This document shows, in pieces, positions 4,861 through 12,283 of a DNA stretch of 23,028 bases (position 1 is its first letter; each line of letters opens with the position of its first letter). The stretch is from positions 1 through 23,028 of IMG/VR virus record IMGVR_UViG_3300023170_000183, one strand, 5' to 3'. The position numbers and the translations under genes were made by a program. Under the pieces are notes generated by a model. That model worked only from the letters and a program-made list of their open reading frames with translations. It searched no databases and was not told the origin of the DNA. The DNA is from a virus.

Positions 4861-5987
4861 AGTTGGAATCCAGCAAATGTGTCCTTTTTGACATCTTGCT
4901 TAATACCACCGACAATGTAAGATTCTACTTCGGTTTCTTGGGGAGCAACTTGAAGACCTTTAGAAGAAATCCAATGCTCTGTCCAGGGTAGTGGGTTATT
5001 GTTTGCAGGTGCATCAAAAATTGGTTTAAGACCAATTGCTTTCATTCTACGATTGGCAATCCATTCAACATACTTAGAAAGTAGTTTATCATTTAGACCA
5101 ATCATAGAACCATCCTTGAACAGATATTCTGCCCAAGATTTTTCTTCCTCAACACATGCTCTAAACATGTCGGTAATGTTTTCCTTTTCCTCCTCAGCAA
5201 TCTTCTTCATGTCAGGATCATCACCTGCTGCCCACTTGTTCAGAATATTCTGAGTGATTACCAGGTGTTGGTTTTCGTCCCTGGCGATAAGAGAAATGAT
5301 CTTTGCCGATCCTTCCATGAGCTTAAGTTCGCCAAAAGCGAACGAGCACGCGAAGGAGACATAGAATCTAATTCCTTCCAGGATGTTGACGTTTGCGACT
5401 GCTCTATAGAGTTTTCTTTTGAGTTCATACAGTTCTTGTTGAGCGGCAGGAACCCCTTCTAGATTATGCCTCCACATATTGCCCGAATCATAGAGATGGG
5501 CGGCATTAATAAACTCATCATATGCTTGAGTTACACTTTTTGCCCTAGAAAGGATTTTTTCATCATCAAGAATAGTATCGAATACTTCTGTTGGATCAGA
5601 GTAAACGTTCTTGATGATGTAAGTATAAGAACGGGAGTGAATCATTTCCATAAATTCCCATACCTTCATACACGCTTCCAGTTCAGGAAGAGAGCAGTAA
5701 GGTGCAAATGCCATGCTTGGACCACGACCCTGAACAGAATCAAGAAGAATCTGATACTTCAGGTTGGAAGTGTAAATATGCTTCTGTTCAGGACGCAGTG
5801 TCTGGTAATCTCCACGATCTTTTTGAAGGGAAACCTCTTCAGGTCTCCAGAAATATCCAAGTTGTTGTGTTGTGAGTTTATCAAATACTGGATACTTGTA
5901 AGAGTCGTACCTTTGAACCCCTAGTGGTTGACCAAAAAACATTGGGGATTTCTTGTGCTCAACCTTGTTAGGATTGAATACAGTCAT
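4857..5987 (-). CDS. nrdB: Ribonucleotide reductase class Ia, beta (radical) subunit
   Basis: Houses the di-iron tyrosyl radical that NrdA needs to reduce ribonucleoside diphosphates. From the ATG at 5987 (MTVFNPNKVEHK) the protein has 376 residues, and the ligands fall almost exactly on E. coli NrdB numbering: Asp83, Glu114 and His117 in EMIHSRSYTYI, radical Tyr121, Glu204 in LEGIRFYVSFACSF, and Glu238 and His241 in ARDENQHL. All metal ligands are present, so it should be active. Earlier in-frame starts exist at 6011 (ATG) and 6050 (GTG, overlapping nrdA), but family length favours 5987, even though its GAGGG sits unusually close to the ATG. It follows nrdA in the same operon. Confidence 0.96.
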   Translation of the reverse strand: MTVFNPNKVEHKKSPMFFGQPLGVQRYDSYKYPVFDKLTTQQLGYFWRPEEVSLQKDRGDYQTLRPEQKHIYTSNLKYQILLDSVQGRGPSMAFAPYCSLPELEACMKVWEFMEMIHSRSYTYIIKNVYSDPTEVFDTILDDEKILSRAKSVTQAYDEFINAAHLYDSGNMWRHNLEGVPAAQQELYELKRKLYRAVANVNILEGIRFYVSFACSFAFGELKLMEGSAKIISLIARDENQHLVITQNILNKWAAGDDPDMKKIAEEEKENITDMFRACVEEEKSWAEYLFKDGSMIGLNDKLLSKYVEWIANRRMKAIGLKPIFDAPANNNPLPWTEHWISSKGLQVAPQETEVESYIVGGIKQDVKKDTFAGFQL

Positions 5988-6030
5988 GCCCTCAAAAATA
6001 ATATCATTCATTGAATTTGATGAACCAGTT

Positions 6031-8331
6031 CTAAAGTTTACAGGATTCACAGTCTTCCTCTCCTTCTTGTAAAATTTGGTCTACTAGTGCGCTAAGTTCA
6101 GACTTTTCTTCTTTTACTTCATCAGATTTATTGTCATAAGTGTTCTGATAATAAGAGGTCTTCCAACCGTACTTATATGTAGTCAAAAAGTCATTTGCCA
6201 TGACCGATACGGGAACTTCATTGTCAGGATAGTTCTCTGGATTGTAAGACCAGTTGCCAGAGATTGCCTGGTCAAAGAACTTCTGCATCACAGCAGTAAC
6301 TTTGATATATCCTTCATTAGAAGGCATATCCCAAAGCAGGGTGTAGTTGTTCTTCAAAGAGTTATATTGTGGAACAATCTGCTTAAGGGGCCCCTTCTTG
6401 CTCTTCTTAACGGACAGGAAGTCTCTAGGAGGTTCGATTCCGTTTGTAGCATTTGACACAACGGAACTGCTCTCCGAAGGCATCTGTGCGGACAGTGTGC
6501 TGTGTCTGAGTCCGTGTTCTCGTATAGACTTTCTAAGATCCTCCCAATCATGCTGATACTTGGCCTCCGAGATCTCATCTACGTCCTTCTTATATGTATC
6601 AATCGGAAGAATTCCATCTGCATACTTGGTTCGGTCAAAGTAACCACACTTACCCTTTTCAATGGCAAGTTGATTAGAAGACTTAAGCAGATAATATTGG
6701 AATGACTCTGCAAGAGTATGAACTGCGTCCCATGCTTCTTGAGATTCATATTTAAATCCAAGTTTAGCAAGATAGTGTGCCAGACCAATAAATCCAACAC
6801 CCAAGGAACGACGATTTTTAGTTGCCAGTTCTGCAGCGATGACAGGGTAATCCTGATAATCAATCAACTCTTCAAGACCACGAACTGCCAGATCACATAG
6901 ACTTTCAAATTCATCGTCAGATCTTACCTTGCCAACATTAATAGCAGATAGGATGCAAAGAGCAATCTCACCTTTACCATCAATGTGCTGAAGAGGATCT
7001 GTTGGCAGGGTGATCTCCTGGCACAGGTTGCTCATATTCACCTTGTCTTTGAACGAAGAGTGACTATTGCAGTGGTCGATGTTCATGATGTACAAACGAC
7101 CAGTCTCAGCACGTTCCTTGAGAAGATCAAGGATCAGTTCTTGAGCACCAATGGTTTTTCTAGGGATCGTCTGGTCTGCTTCGTATTGTACATATAGTCC
7201 ATCAAACTCAGGAGTGCCGAAAGCGTCATAAAGGCCAGGCACATCGTGAGGACTAAAGAGAGTGATGTCCCCATTAGAGATAAATCTTTCGTAGAAGATT
7301 TTAGAAATCTGGATCGAGTAATCAAGTTTTCGGACACGGTTGTCTTCAGTTCCTTTGTTATTTTTTAAGACTAGGATGTCTTCGATTTCTTGGTGCCAGA
7401 TGGGGAAGTGGACAGTTGCTGATCCACCTCTAATGCCATTTTGAGTGCAGCATCTGACAGTTGCTTCAAACTTTTTGAGGAATGGGATAACACCTGTGTG
7501 TTGAACTTCTCCGCCTCTGATCTTACTGTTGATGCCACGGATCCTGCCCGCGTTGATACCGATGCCCGCCCTTTGTGCAACATATCTGCCGATAGCCATA
7601 TCAGAACTAAAGATGCTATCGAGGGTGTCATCAACATCAACAAGAACACAGCTAGCATATTGTCGAAGTGGAGTTCTAACCCCCGCCATGATAGGTGTGG
7701 GAATGTTGATTTTGTGCTTGCTGATCGCGTCGTAGTATCTTTTGACATAGGACAATCTGGTTTCCTTAGGATACTCAGCAAAGATTGCAGATGCAATCAG
7801 TGCATACATGATTTGTGGGGTTTCGTATACACCACCATTGCTACGATCTTGTACAAGATACTTATCAGTTACTTGTCTTAGTCCAGCATAGGTGAAGAGT
7901 AGATCACGTTCATGGTCCACATAACCGTTGATCTTATCCCACTCTTCCTGAGTATACTTATTAGGTAGTTCAGGGTCATAGATATTTATTTTGATGCCGC
8001 TATCAAGGTGTTCTTTGATAGATGGAAATCCTTGATTCCACTCAGGACCAAAAACTTCTTTATACAAACCAAACAGCAGTAGTCGTGCCGCAACAAACTG
8101 ATAGTTCGGATGATCTAGATCGATCAAATCACTAGCAGAACGAACCAAGATTTCTTGAATCTCATTTGTTCTGATGCCGTCGTAAAATTGAATACCAGAC
8201 TGGATCTCAACCTGACTAGCAGAAACTCCAGCAAGACCCTCACAAGCACTTTCTACCATCTTATGAATCTTGTCCAGATTCAGACCTTCAGTTTCACCAG
8301 ATCTTTTAATAACTTTCGTACCGTTGCTCAT
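6031..8331 (-). CDS. nrdA: Ribonucleotide reductase class Ia, alpha (catalytic) subunit
   Basis: Makes deoxyribonucleotides for phage replication, with NrdB. From MSNGTKVIKRSGE it has 766 residues, close to the 761 of E. coli NrdA. An ATP-cone-like N-terminus (residues about 5-90, including LNLDKIHKMVESACEG) suggests dATP/ATP activity control, though divergence could have removed it. Active-site elements are present: the first Cys in QYASCVLVDVDD, the NLCQE triad, the partner Cys in ALCILSAIN, the Tyr pair in TSYYQNTYD and the C-terminal thiols in CESCKL. The spacing of those last Cys is two residues shorter than in E. coli (CESGACKI). The start is fixed by overlap with the primase stop (ATGA) after AAAAAGGT; a longer frame to 8385 would lie inside primase. 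Confidence 0.97.
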   Translation of the reverse strand: MSNGTKVIKRSGETEGLNLDKIHKMVESACEGLAGVSASQVEIQSGIQFYDGIRTNEIQEILVRSASDLIDLDHPNYQFVAARLLLFGLYKEVFGPEWNQGFPSIKEHLDSGIKINIYDPELPNKYTQEEWDKINGYVDHERDLLFTYAGLRQVTDKYLVQDRSNGGVYETPQIMYALIASAIFAEYPKETRLSYVKRYYDAISKHKINIPTPIMAGVRTPLRQYASCVLVDVDDTLDSIFSSDMAIGRYVAQRAGIGINAGRIRGINSKIRGGEVQHTGVIPFLKKFEATVRCCTQNGIRGGSATVHFPIWHQEIEDILVLKNNKGTEDNRVRKLDYSIQISKIFYERFISNGDITLFSPHDVPGLYDAFGTPEFDGLYVQYEADQTIPRKTIGAQELILDLLKERAETGRLYIMNIDHCNSHSSFKDKVNMSNLCQEITLPTDPLQHIDGKGEIALCILSAINVGKVRSDDEFESLCDLAVRGLEELIDYQDYPVIAAELATKNRRSLGVGFIGLAHYLAKLGFKYESQEAWDAVHTLAESFQYYLLKSSNQLAIEKGKCGYFDRTKYADGILPIDTYKKDVDEISEAKYQHDWEDLRKSIREHGLRHSTLSAQMPSESSSVVSNATNGIEPPRDFLSVKKSKKGPLKQIVPQYNSLKNNYTLLWDMPSNEGYIKVTAVMQKFFDQAISGNWSYNPENYPDNEVPVSVMANDFLTTYKYGWKTSYYQNTYDNKSDEVKEEKSELSALVDQILQEGEEDCESCKL

Positions 8332-9305
8332 ACCTTTTTCCAATCGTTGAATTTGAGTCGTGCTTGTAAACCTTGATATACACATGATTCTACCATGTCT
8401 TGCACATTATGTCCAGCAAGAAACATGTCATTGATGTCTTTTTGAGTGACATCCTTGGGCCAGATAACTACACTAAAACCCTGGTCGATAGTCTTACTGA
8501 TTCGATTGAGGATTTCTCTATTGCGTGGTTCGTTATCATAGACATAAACAGGATTGCTGATGCCCCAATTGCTGATATCAAGATCAGCTCCGCACATAGC
8601 AATCGAATTGCGAAGGAACGTTGAGTCAAAAGGACCTTCTGTAATGTAGACGGGAGAGGTTTTGTCAATTGTGTCAAGTCCATAGATTTTGGGTGCATCC
8701 TCTTCAATCATCAAGGTGAGATATTTAGGTTGAACAAAAGAGTTTAATGCTCTCCCCTGAAATCCAATCAGTTTCTCCTGATACATTAAGGGAATAACAA
8801 TCCTCTGTTCATCATTGCGAACATTATCATAAGTATGTTTGTATTTGTTGACAAACTTCTTAAACTCGGCGGCGTAATAAAAATCATTTGGATTGATCTT
8901 ACGCTTCTTTAAATAATCGCTCGCTCTGGGGTCGCTAGATGCCCTTGGAAGGTCGATGGAAACCTTTTTCTTAAACACGGGTTTCTTGAACTCAAACTTG
9001 GGTTCTGGGACCACTGTACCCCTTCCTGTGAGTCCCGATTTAAATCGCTCAAAAACATATTGATCATACAAAGTAGGATCAAGGTCTTTCAAAAAATACC
9101 CAAATGATTTTGAAGTGCCGCAATTGTGACACTTGAAGTTATAGTCAGACTTGTTCTGATACAAATATCCCCTACACTTATTCTTATACCTCTGGGAATC
9201 TCCACAGTAAGGACAGCGAAAGTTGTAGAGACTTTGCCTTACGTTTTTAAATTTGTCAAGTCGTGACGAAACCAAACTAATGTATCGATGTTCGATTACG
9301 CTCAT
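8328..9305 (-). CDS. 61: DNA primase, T4 gp61-like
   Basis: Synthesises RNA primers for lagging-strand replication with helicase gp41. The 325-residue protein (T4 gp61: 342) has an N-terminal zinc-binding domain with Cys31/Cys34 (CPYC) and Cys59/Cys62 (CHNC), and a TOPRIM-type core with Glu223 in YITEGPFDS and Asp257/Glu259 in VYVYDNEPRN. All key residues are present. The start is the ATG at 9305 (MSVIEHRY); an in-frame GTG lies directly before it. It is not adjacent to gp41 here, being about 5.5 kb away, across a block of late genes. Its stop overlaps nrdA (ATGA), so primase and reductase are co-translated. Confidence 0.93.
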   Translation of the reverse strand: MSVIEHRYISLVSSRLDKFKNVRQSLYNFRCPYCGDSQRYKNKCRGYLYQNKSDYNFKCHNCGTSKSFGYFLKDLDPTLYDQYVFERFKSGLTGRGTVVPEPKFEFKKPVFKKKVSIDLPRASSDPRASDYLKKRKINPNDFYYAAEFKKFVNKYKHTYDNVRNDEQRIVIPLMYQEKLIGFQGRALNSFVQPKYLTLMIEEDAPKIYGLDTIDKTSPVYITEGPFDSTFLRNSIAMCGADLDISNWGISNPVYVYDNEPRNREILNRISKTIDQGFSVVIWPKDVTQKDINDMFLAGHNVQDMVESCVYQGLQARLKFNDWKKV

Positions 9306-9331
9306 CACAAAAAAGTTGTTGTGTATCCAGT

Positions 9332-9733
9332 CTATCGCACCTGAGCGGGTCTGTCAACCTCCAAAAAAGCAGGAACAATATTGCTTATAGTTCCAACCAA
9401 AAGTCCAGCGACAACTAAAACACCACCTACTTGCCAGCGAAACTTTGAAAAACCTTTTAGTTCTTCCTGTATTTTATCGATCCTATCATGAATAACTTTA
9501 TGGTCTTTCTCACTTTCTTCTTTTAACTCATCAATCATCTTAATGATTAGAGTATCAGTCTTCATGCTCTGCTCAATTCTCTCATCATGCTTGGTGAGAA
9601 TCTGAGCAATTCTATTATTTCCTTCCGATATTTTTTCTACGGCGGATTCCAACTTTGACAGCATTTCGCGTGACAAGTCTTCGTAGATTGTAAGTTTTGA
9701 TTCTAATACGTCTACCTTAGAATTAGTAAACAT
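9332..9733 (-). CDS. Coiled-coil protein with C-terminal membrane anchor, 133 aa
   Basis: Residues about 5-95 form a long heptad-rich coiled coil (EDLSREMLSKLESAVEKI; HDRIDKIQEELKGF), and about 98-124 a single membrane segment (WQVGGVLVVAGLLVGTIS), leaving a short tail ending RPAQVR. The plan is like XhlA-type haemolysin/holin-associated proteins: a cytoplasmic coiled coil tethered to the inner membrane. A lysis or membrane-associated role is plausible. The ATG shares one base with the stop of the 56-aa gene (TAATG). It ends about 27 bases before the primase start. Confidence 0.78.
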   Translation of the reverse strand: MFTNSKVDVLESKLTIYEDLSREMLSKLESAVEKISEGNNRIAQILTKHDERIEQSMKTDTLIIKMIDELKEESEKDHKVIHDRIDKIQEELKGFSKFRWQVGGVLVVAGLLVGTISNIVPAFLEVDRPAQVR

Positions 9734-9903
9734 TATACCATCCAGCGTTTACGTGAACCGCATCCTAAAGAGGCATATTTCTTTCTTTTCTTTTTACGTA
9801 CAGGAGGATTTCCTGGATCAGCCTCTGGACTTCCAGCAATCTTACCAGCACCAATGTTGTTGGTGGGAACTTCTTCCCAGAATTGTTGGAATGTCTTTTT
9901 CAT
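9733..9903 (-). CDS. Small basic protein with capsid-targeting-like N-terminus, 56 aa
   Basis: Begins MKKTFQQFWEEVPTNNIGAG, then KIAGSPEADPGNPPV, then a strongly basic run (RKKKRKKY) and ends SLGCGSRKRWMV. The first ten residues resemble the capsid-targeting sequence of T4 internal proteins (MKTYQEFIAEA), while the basic tail would suit DNA binding inside the head. Both points are inferences. It lies between two genes with a three-base gap before it and a TAATG overlap after it. It is downstream of the late box at 10304-10311. Confidence 0.7.
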   Translation of the reverse strand: MKKTFQQFWEEVPTNNIGAGKIAGSPEADPGNPPVRKKKRKKYASLGCGSRKRWMV

Positions 9904-9904
9904 C

Positions 9905-10282
9905 TTAGATAGAATTCAAAATAGTTAGGCATTTCAGGTCTTCCTTAATATCATTAAGGGTAGTTGTGCAGTTGGGGTATTCAGGAAATCTATTCAAGAA
10001 GACCAGAAATGCTTTTAAAAAAGGCCAATACTGCTTTTCAATCTTGTAAAACATTAATGGTGTAGCAGCGTCACCAAAAACATTATACAAAACAATAATA
10101 TGATTAAGAATCAAGTGGTACTTTAGATCATTCTCAAGCATATACTTTTTGAATAATCTTTTGATATACTTAAATCTCCTCATGTCACTACGAAAATCCT
10201 CAATCGTGGTAGCGTTGGGATTTTCGTAGTACTTTATAGCGAAGAATAGTACATTTTTTTCATTCAGTTCATCAAATTTCAT
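9905..10282 (-). CDS. Conserved marine-phage hypothetical protein, 125 aa
   Basis: An all-helical soluble protein: MKFDELNEKNVLFFAIKYYE, then FRSDMRRFKYIKRLFKKYM, LILNHIIVLYNVFGD and a C-terminal helix pair ending LTILNSI. It resembles a family of short uncharacterised proteins of T4-like marine phages (possibly the one listed as DUF7207), recognised by the FYDNPN-like start and the LILNHxIVLxNVFG motif. No enzymatic residues are apparent. A perfect late box (TATAAATA) lies 21 nt upstream, so expression is probably late. Confidence 0.8.
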   Translation of the reverse strand: MKFDELNEKNVLFFAIKYYENPNATTIEDFRSDMRRFKYIKRLFKKYMLENDLKYHLILNHIIVLYNVFGDAATPLMFYKIEKQYWPFLKAFLVFLNRFPEYPNCTTTLNDIKEDLKCLTILNSI

Positions 10283-10302
10283 TAAAAAGAATCAGTTAGA
10301 AA

Positions 10303-11091
10303 TTATTTATAGGAAGGATATTGAATACCGTTTGCGCCAGTTGTAATACCAGATGCTGCGACCAGTGTCTCAGACTTAACTCTTAGATTACCATGACAAT
10401 CAATGTAAGTCATGATACCAACCCAACCCTGGTGAGTGATTGCCTTTGCATAAATTTCAGGTGCATAAGCAGTCGTGGAGATACCATAGACTTGCTTATC
10501 ATACCCATCAACAAGACGCTTGAAGGAAATCGAATCGCTTGTCGAAATGCCTGCAGTGATGTTAGATGCCAAAGTAAGTGCAGTTGCACCGATTGCAGTA
10601 ATAACAAAGTTAGTGCTGTCATTAACCAAGAGGTCACCAACAATAACGTCTGCACTGCCAGGAACTACAACAGCAACTGTATCTGTACCAATCTCAGAGT
10701 TGGTAGTTGCTGTACCAACATAGGAAAGATCAACTGCACTACTTGCAGAATCACTTCTATTGCTATAACTAAAGTCTTCTACAGTGTAACTAGGAAGTTC
10801 ACTGATGAAATATTGAGCACCAGAGATACCTCCAGCATTCAAAATTCCAGTTGTCGAACCAATAGTAAGGCGTGTCGAAGATGCAATACTAACAATTACT
10901 GCATCGCCAAAATAGTTACCGCCGTTACGAGTACCAAAACGAATAACATCACCCGTTTTTGCACCACCAACTACAGTTTGACCAAACTGTGCATTATGCT
11001 CTTCACCACTGACAATCCAGTCACCACCAGTCAAGTTAAGGGTACAAATACCCGCGCTTACGATGTTATCAGAACTACCCCAAAGTGCCAT
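10303..11091 (-). CDS. Beta-rich virion structural protein, 262 aa
   Basis: Starts MALWGSSDNIVSAGICTLNL. The sequence is rich in Gly, Ser, Thr, Ile and Val with many short strand/turn repeats (GDVIRFGTRNGGNY; GISGAQYFISELP), no membrane segment, and few charges. This is typical of phage surface or decoration proteins, and MALWG-type starts occur in cyanophage structural proteins. A late box lies 32 nt upstream. Which part of the virion it belongs to cannot be said from sequence. Its last codons form the late promoter of the next gene. Confidence 0.75.
   Translation of the reverse strand: MALWGSSDNIVSAGICTLNLTGGDWIVSGEEHNAQFGQTVVGGAKTGDVIRFGTRNGGNYFGDAVIVSIASSTRLTIGSTTGILNAGGISGAQYFISELPSYTVEDFSYSNRSDSASSAVDLSYVGTATTNSEIGTDTVAVVVPGSADVIVGDLLVNDSTNFVITAIGATALTLASNITAGISTSDSISFKRLVDGYDKQVYGISTTAYAPEIYAKAITHQGWVGIMTYIDCHGNLRVKSETLVAASGITTGANGIQYPSYK
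10304..10311 (-). promoter_or_regulatory. Late promoter, TATAAATA
   Basis: Perfect match to the T4 late box, 21 nt before the ATG at 10282. It is formed by the last codons of the upstream gene (TAT AAA TAA, Tyr-Lys-stop). Confidence 0.75.
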
Positions 11092-11123
11092 CTGTTTCTA
11101 ACCGATAAATTTTGTGCTTGAAA

Positions 11124-11131
11124 TATTTATG
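11124..11131 (-). promoter_or_regulatory. Late promoter, CATAAATA
   Basis: Seven of eight matches to the T4 late box, 32 nt before the ATG at 11091, just after the end of the 368-aa gene's last codons. Confidence 0.6.
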
Positions 11132-11135
11132 AGTT

Positions 11136-12242
11136 CTAAAACTTCTTGAGAATTGATTCAGTAACTCTTTCCAGTTCTGTCTTCTTTTCTTCAATTTTCT
11201 TTTCGCTCAACCAATAGTTGAGTTCATCACTAGACATTTTAGATTCACTTGCCAGATTTCTTTCACGTCTAGCATCTCTATCGAAACGCTCATCCTCCTT
11301 CTGTCTGGTAATTGCAGAAACAATTTTTGCAGACTTCTTACGAGTTTCTTCTTTCTCTTTTTTGTCATCAGTAGAAAGAGACTTGCGTGCTAGATTACCA
11401 GCACGACGATACATTCTGTTTTCTTTGTCCTTATCAATGGATTTGAATCCCTCAAGAACACCCTCAATTTTACCAACAACTTCCTCAACAAGATCACCAT
11501 CAATCTCATAAGAGTTAGCAAGTCTTACCATGCTGCCAGGAAGAATAGGACCTTTCGCTTTAGCAGCGGCATTGGGAACACCAGCATCAGCAGCCTTATT
11601 GATCTTCTGCTGTCTTCTAGCAGAACTTCCACCAGTGCTTCCTACAGTGAAACTAACTTGCTCATCAGCAAGAACTTCTTCAGTTTTAATTGTGGGCATA
11701 ACTTGAATTTTATTCTTGATGCCCTTTCTGACATCCATCATTTCTTGATCTTCTTCTTTGTCAATGAAGACCTCACCTAGTTCAGCACGCCAAGAAGAAT
11801 GTTCTGCGTAAGAACCTTTCTTCTTTTTCTTCATCGAACCGCAAGATTTTTCACCAAGTACTTCAGCATTCTTGTCATAGTTGTCAAAATGCTCGTGCTT
11901 TTCAGAAATTAGAATCTCAAGATCTTCAACGGGAACATTCTCATAAACGTATTCACCATCAGTGATATCGTAATGAGTTACAGTGCCATCCTCCAGCATC
12001 GTGTGCATCTCAGGGATGACATCAAATTCTCTACCTTCACAACTTACTTTCTTAGCACAATCGTGCTTTTTCTTTCCACCCATCTGGTCTTTGCCAGTTG
12101 CACCAGCGATCACATCACCTCTAGTTACCTTATCATAAGGAGGATAATTGTTGGCAAGATCGCCATCATTATCACATTTTTTCTTCTCCCCAAGATAAGG
12201 CGCTCTCAGGTCATCGTAAATAGGCGCAAAAGGATTAGACAT
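11136..12242 (-). CDS. Putative virion structural protein, 368 aa, Cys/Lys clusters
   Basis: N-terminal 150 residues contain three Lys/Cys-rich patches: GEKKKCDNDGD, GGKKKHDCAKKVSCEG and GEKSCGSMKKKKKGSYAE. Between the second and third lies a small beta module (MLEDGTVTHYDITDGEYVYE, then NVPVEDLEILISEKHEH). I recall similar modules in cyanophage structural proteins. The C-terminal half (about 210-368) is long charged helix with coiled-coil character, ending TESILKKF. No signal peptide or membrane segment. A perfect late box lies 33 nt upstream. Metal binding by the clusters is possible but unsupported. Confidence 0.7.
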   Translation of the reverse strand: MSNPFAPIYDDLRAPYLGEKKKCDNDGDLANNYPPYDKVTRGDVIAGATGKDQMGGKKKHDCAKKVSCEGREFDVIPEMHTMLEDGTVTHYDITDGEYVYENVPVEDLEILISEKHEHFDNYDKNAEVLGEKSCGSMKKKKKGSYAEHSSWRAELGEVFIDKEEDQEMMDVRKGIKNKIQVMPTIKTEEVLADEQVSFTVGSTGGSSARRQQKINKAADAGVPNAAAKAKGPILPGSMVRLANSYEIDGDLVEEVVGKIEGVLEGFKSIDKDKENRMYRRAGNLARKSLSTDDKKEKEETRKKSAKIVSAITRQKEDERFDRDARRERNLASESKMSSDELNYWLSEKKIEEKKTELERVTESILKKF

Positions 12243-12275
12243 TACTGTACAATTCTATACGATTAGCGTTAATTA

Positions 12276-12283
12276 TATTTATA
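12276..12283 (-). promoter_or_regulatory. Late promoter, TATAAATA
   Basis: Perfect match to the T4 late box, 33 nt before the ATG at 12242. It overlaps the stop codon of the upstream gene (GTA TAA, Val-stop). Confidence 0.75.

Noticed and set aside
5466-5924. Plus-strand frame of 152 codons opposite nrdB
   Set aside because: The minus strand encodes NrdB with every metal ligand present, and the plus frame shows no family features.
5988-6050. Longer nrdB starting at 6050 (GTG) or 6011 (ATG)
   Set aside because: Starting at 5987 places the metal ligands on E. coli numbering and gives 376 residues; the extra residues resemble nothing in the family. The 6011 start remains possible.
7983-7989. 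ATAAATA late-box match inside nrdA
   Set aside because: It is deep in coding sequence with no start codon at a suitable distance; a 7-mer this AT-rich is expected by chance.
8331-8385. Upstream ATG extension of nrdA
   Set aside because: It would lie entirely inside the primase gene; the ATG at 8331 with AAAAAGGT and an ATGA overlap fits family length and local practice.
10393-11121. Open frame of 242 codons on the plus strand, opposite the beta-rich structural gene
   Set aside because: It is rich in Thr, Asn, Cys and Ile with no folded pattern, has no clear ribosome site, and mirrors a strongly supported minus-strand gene with a late promoter.
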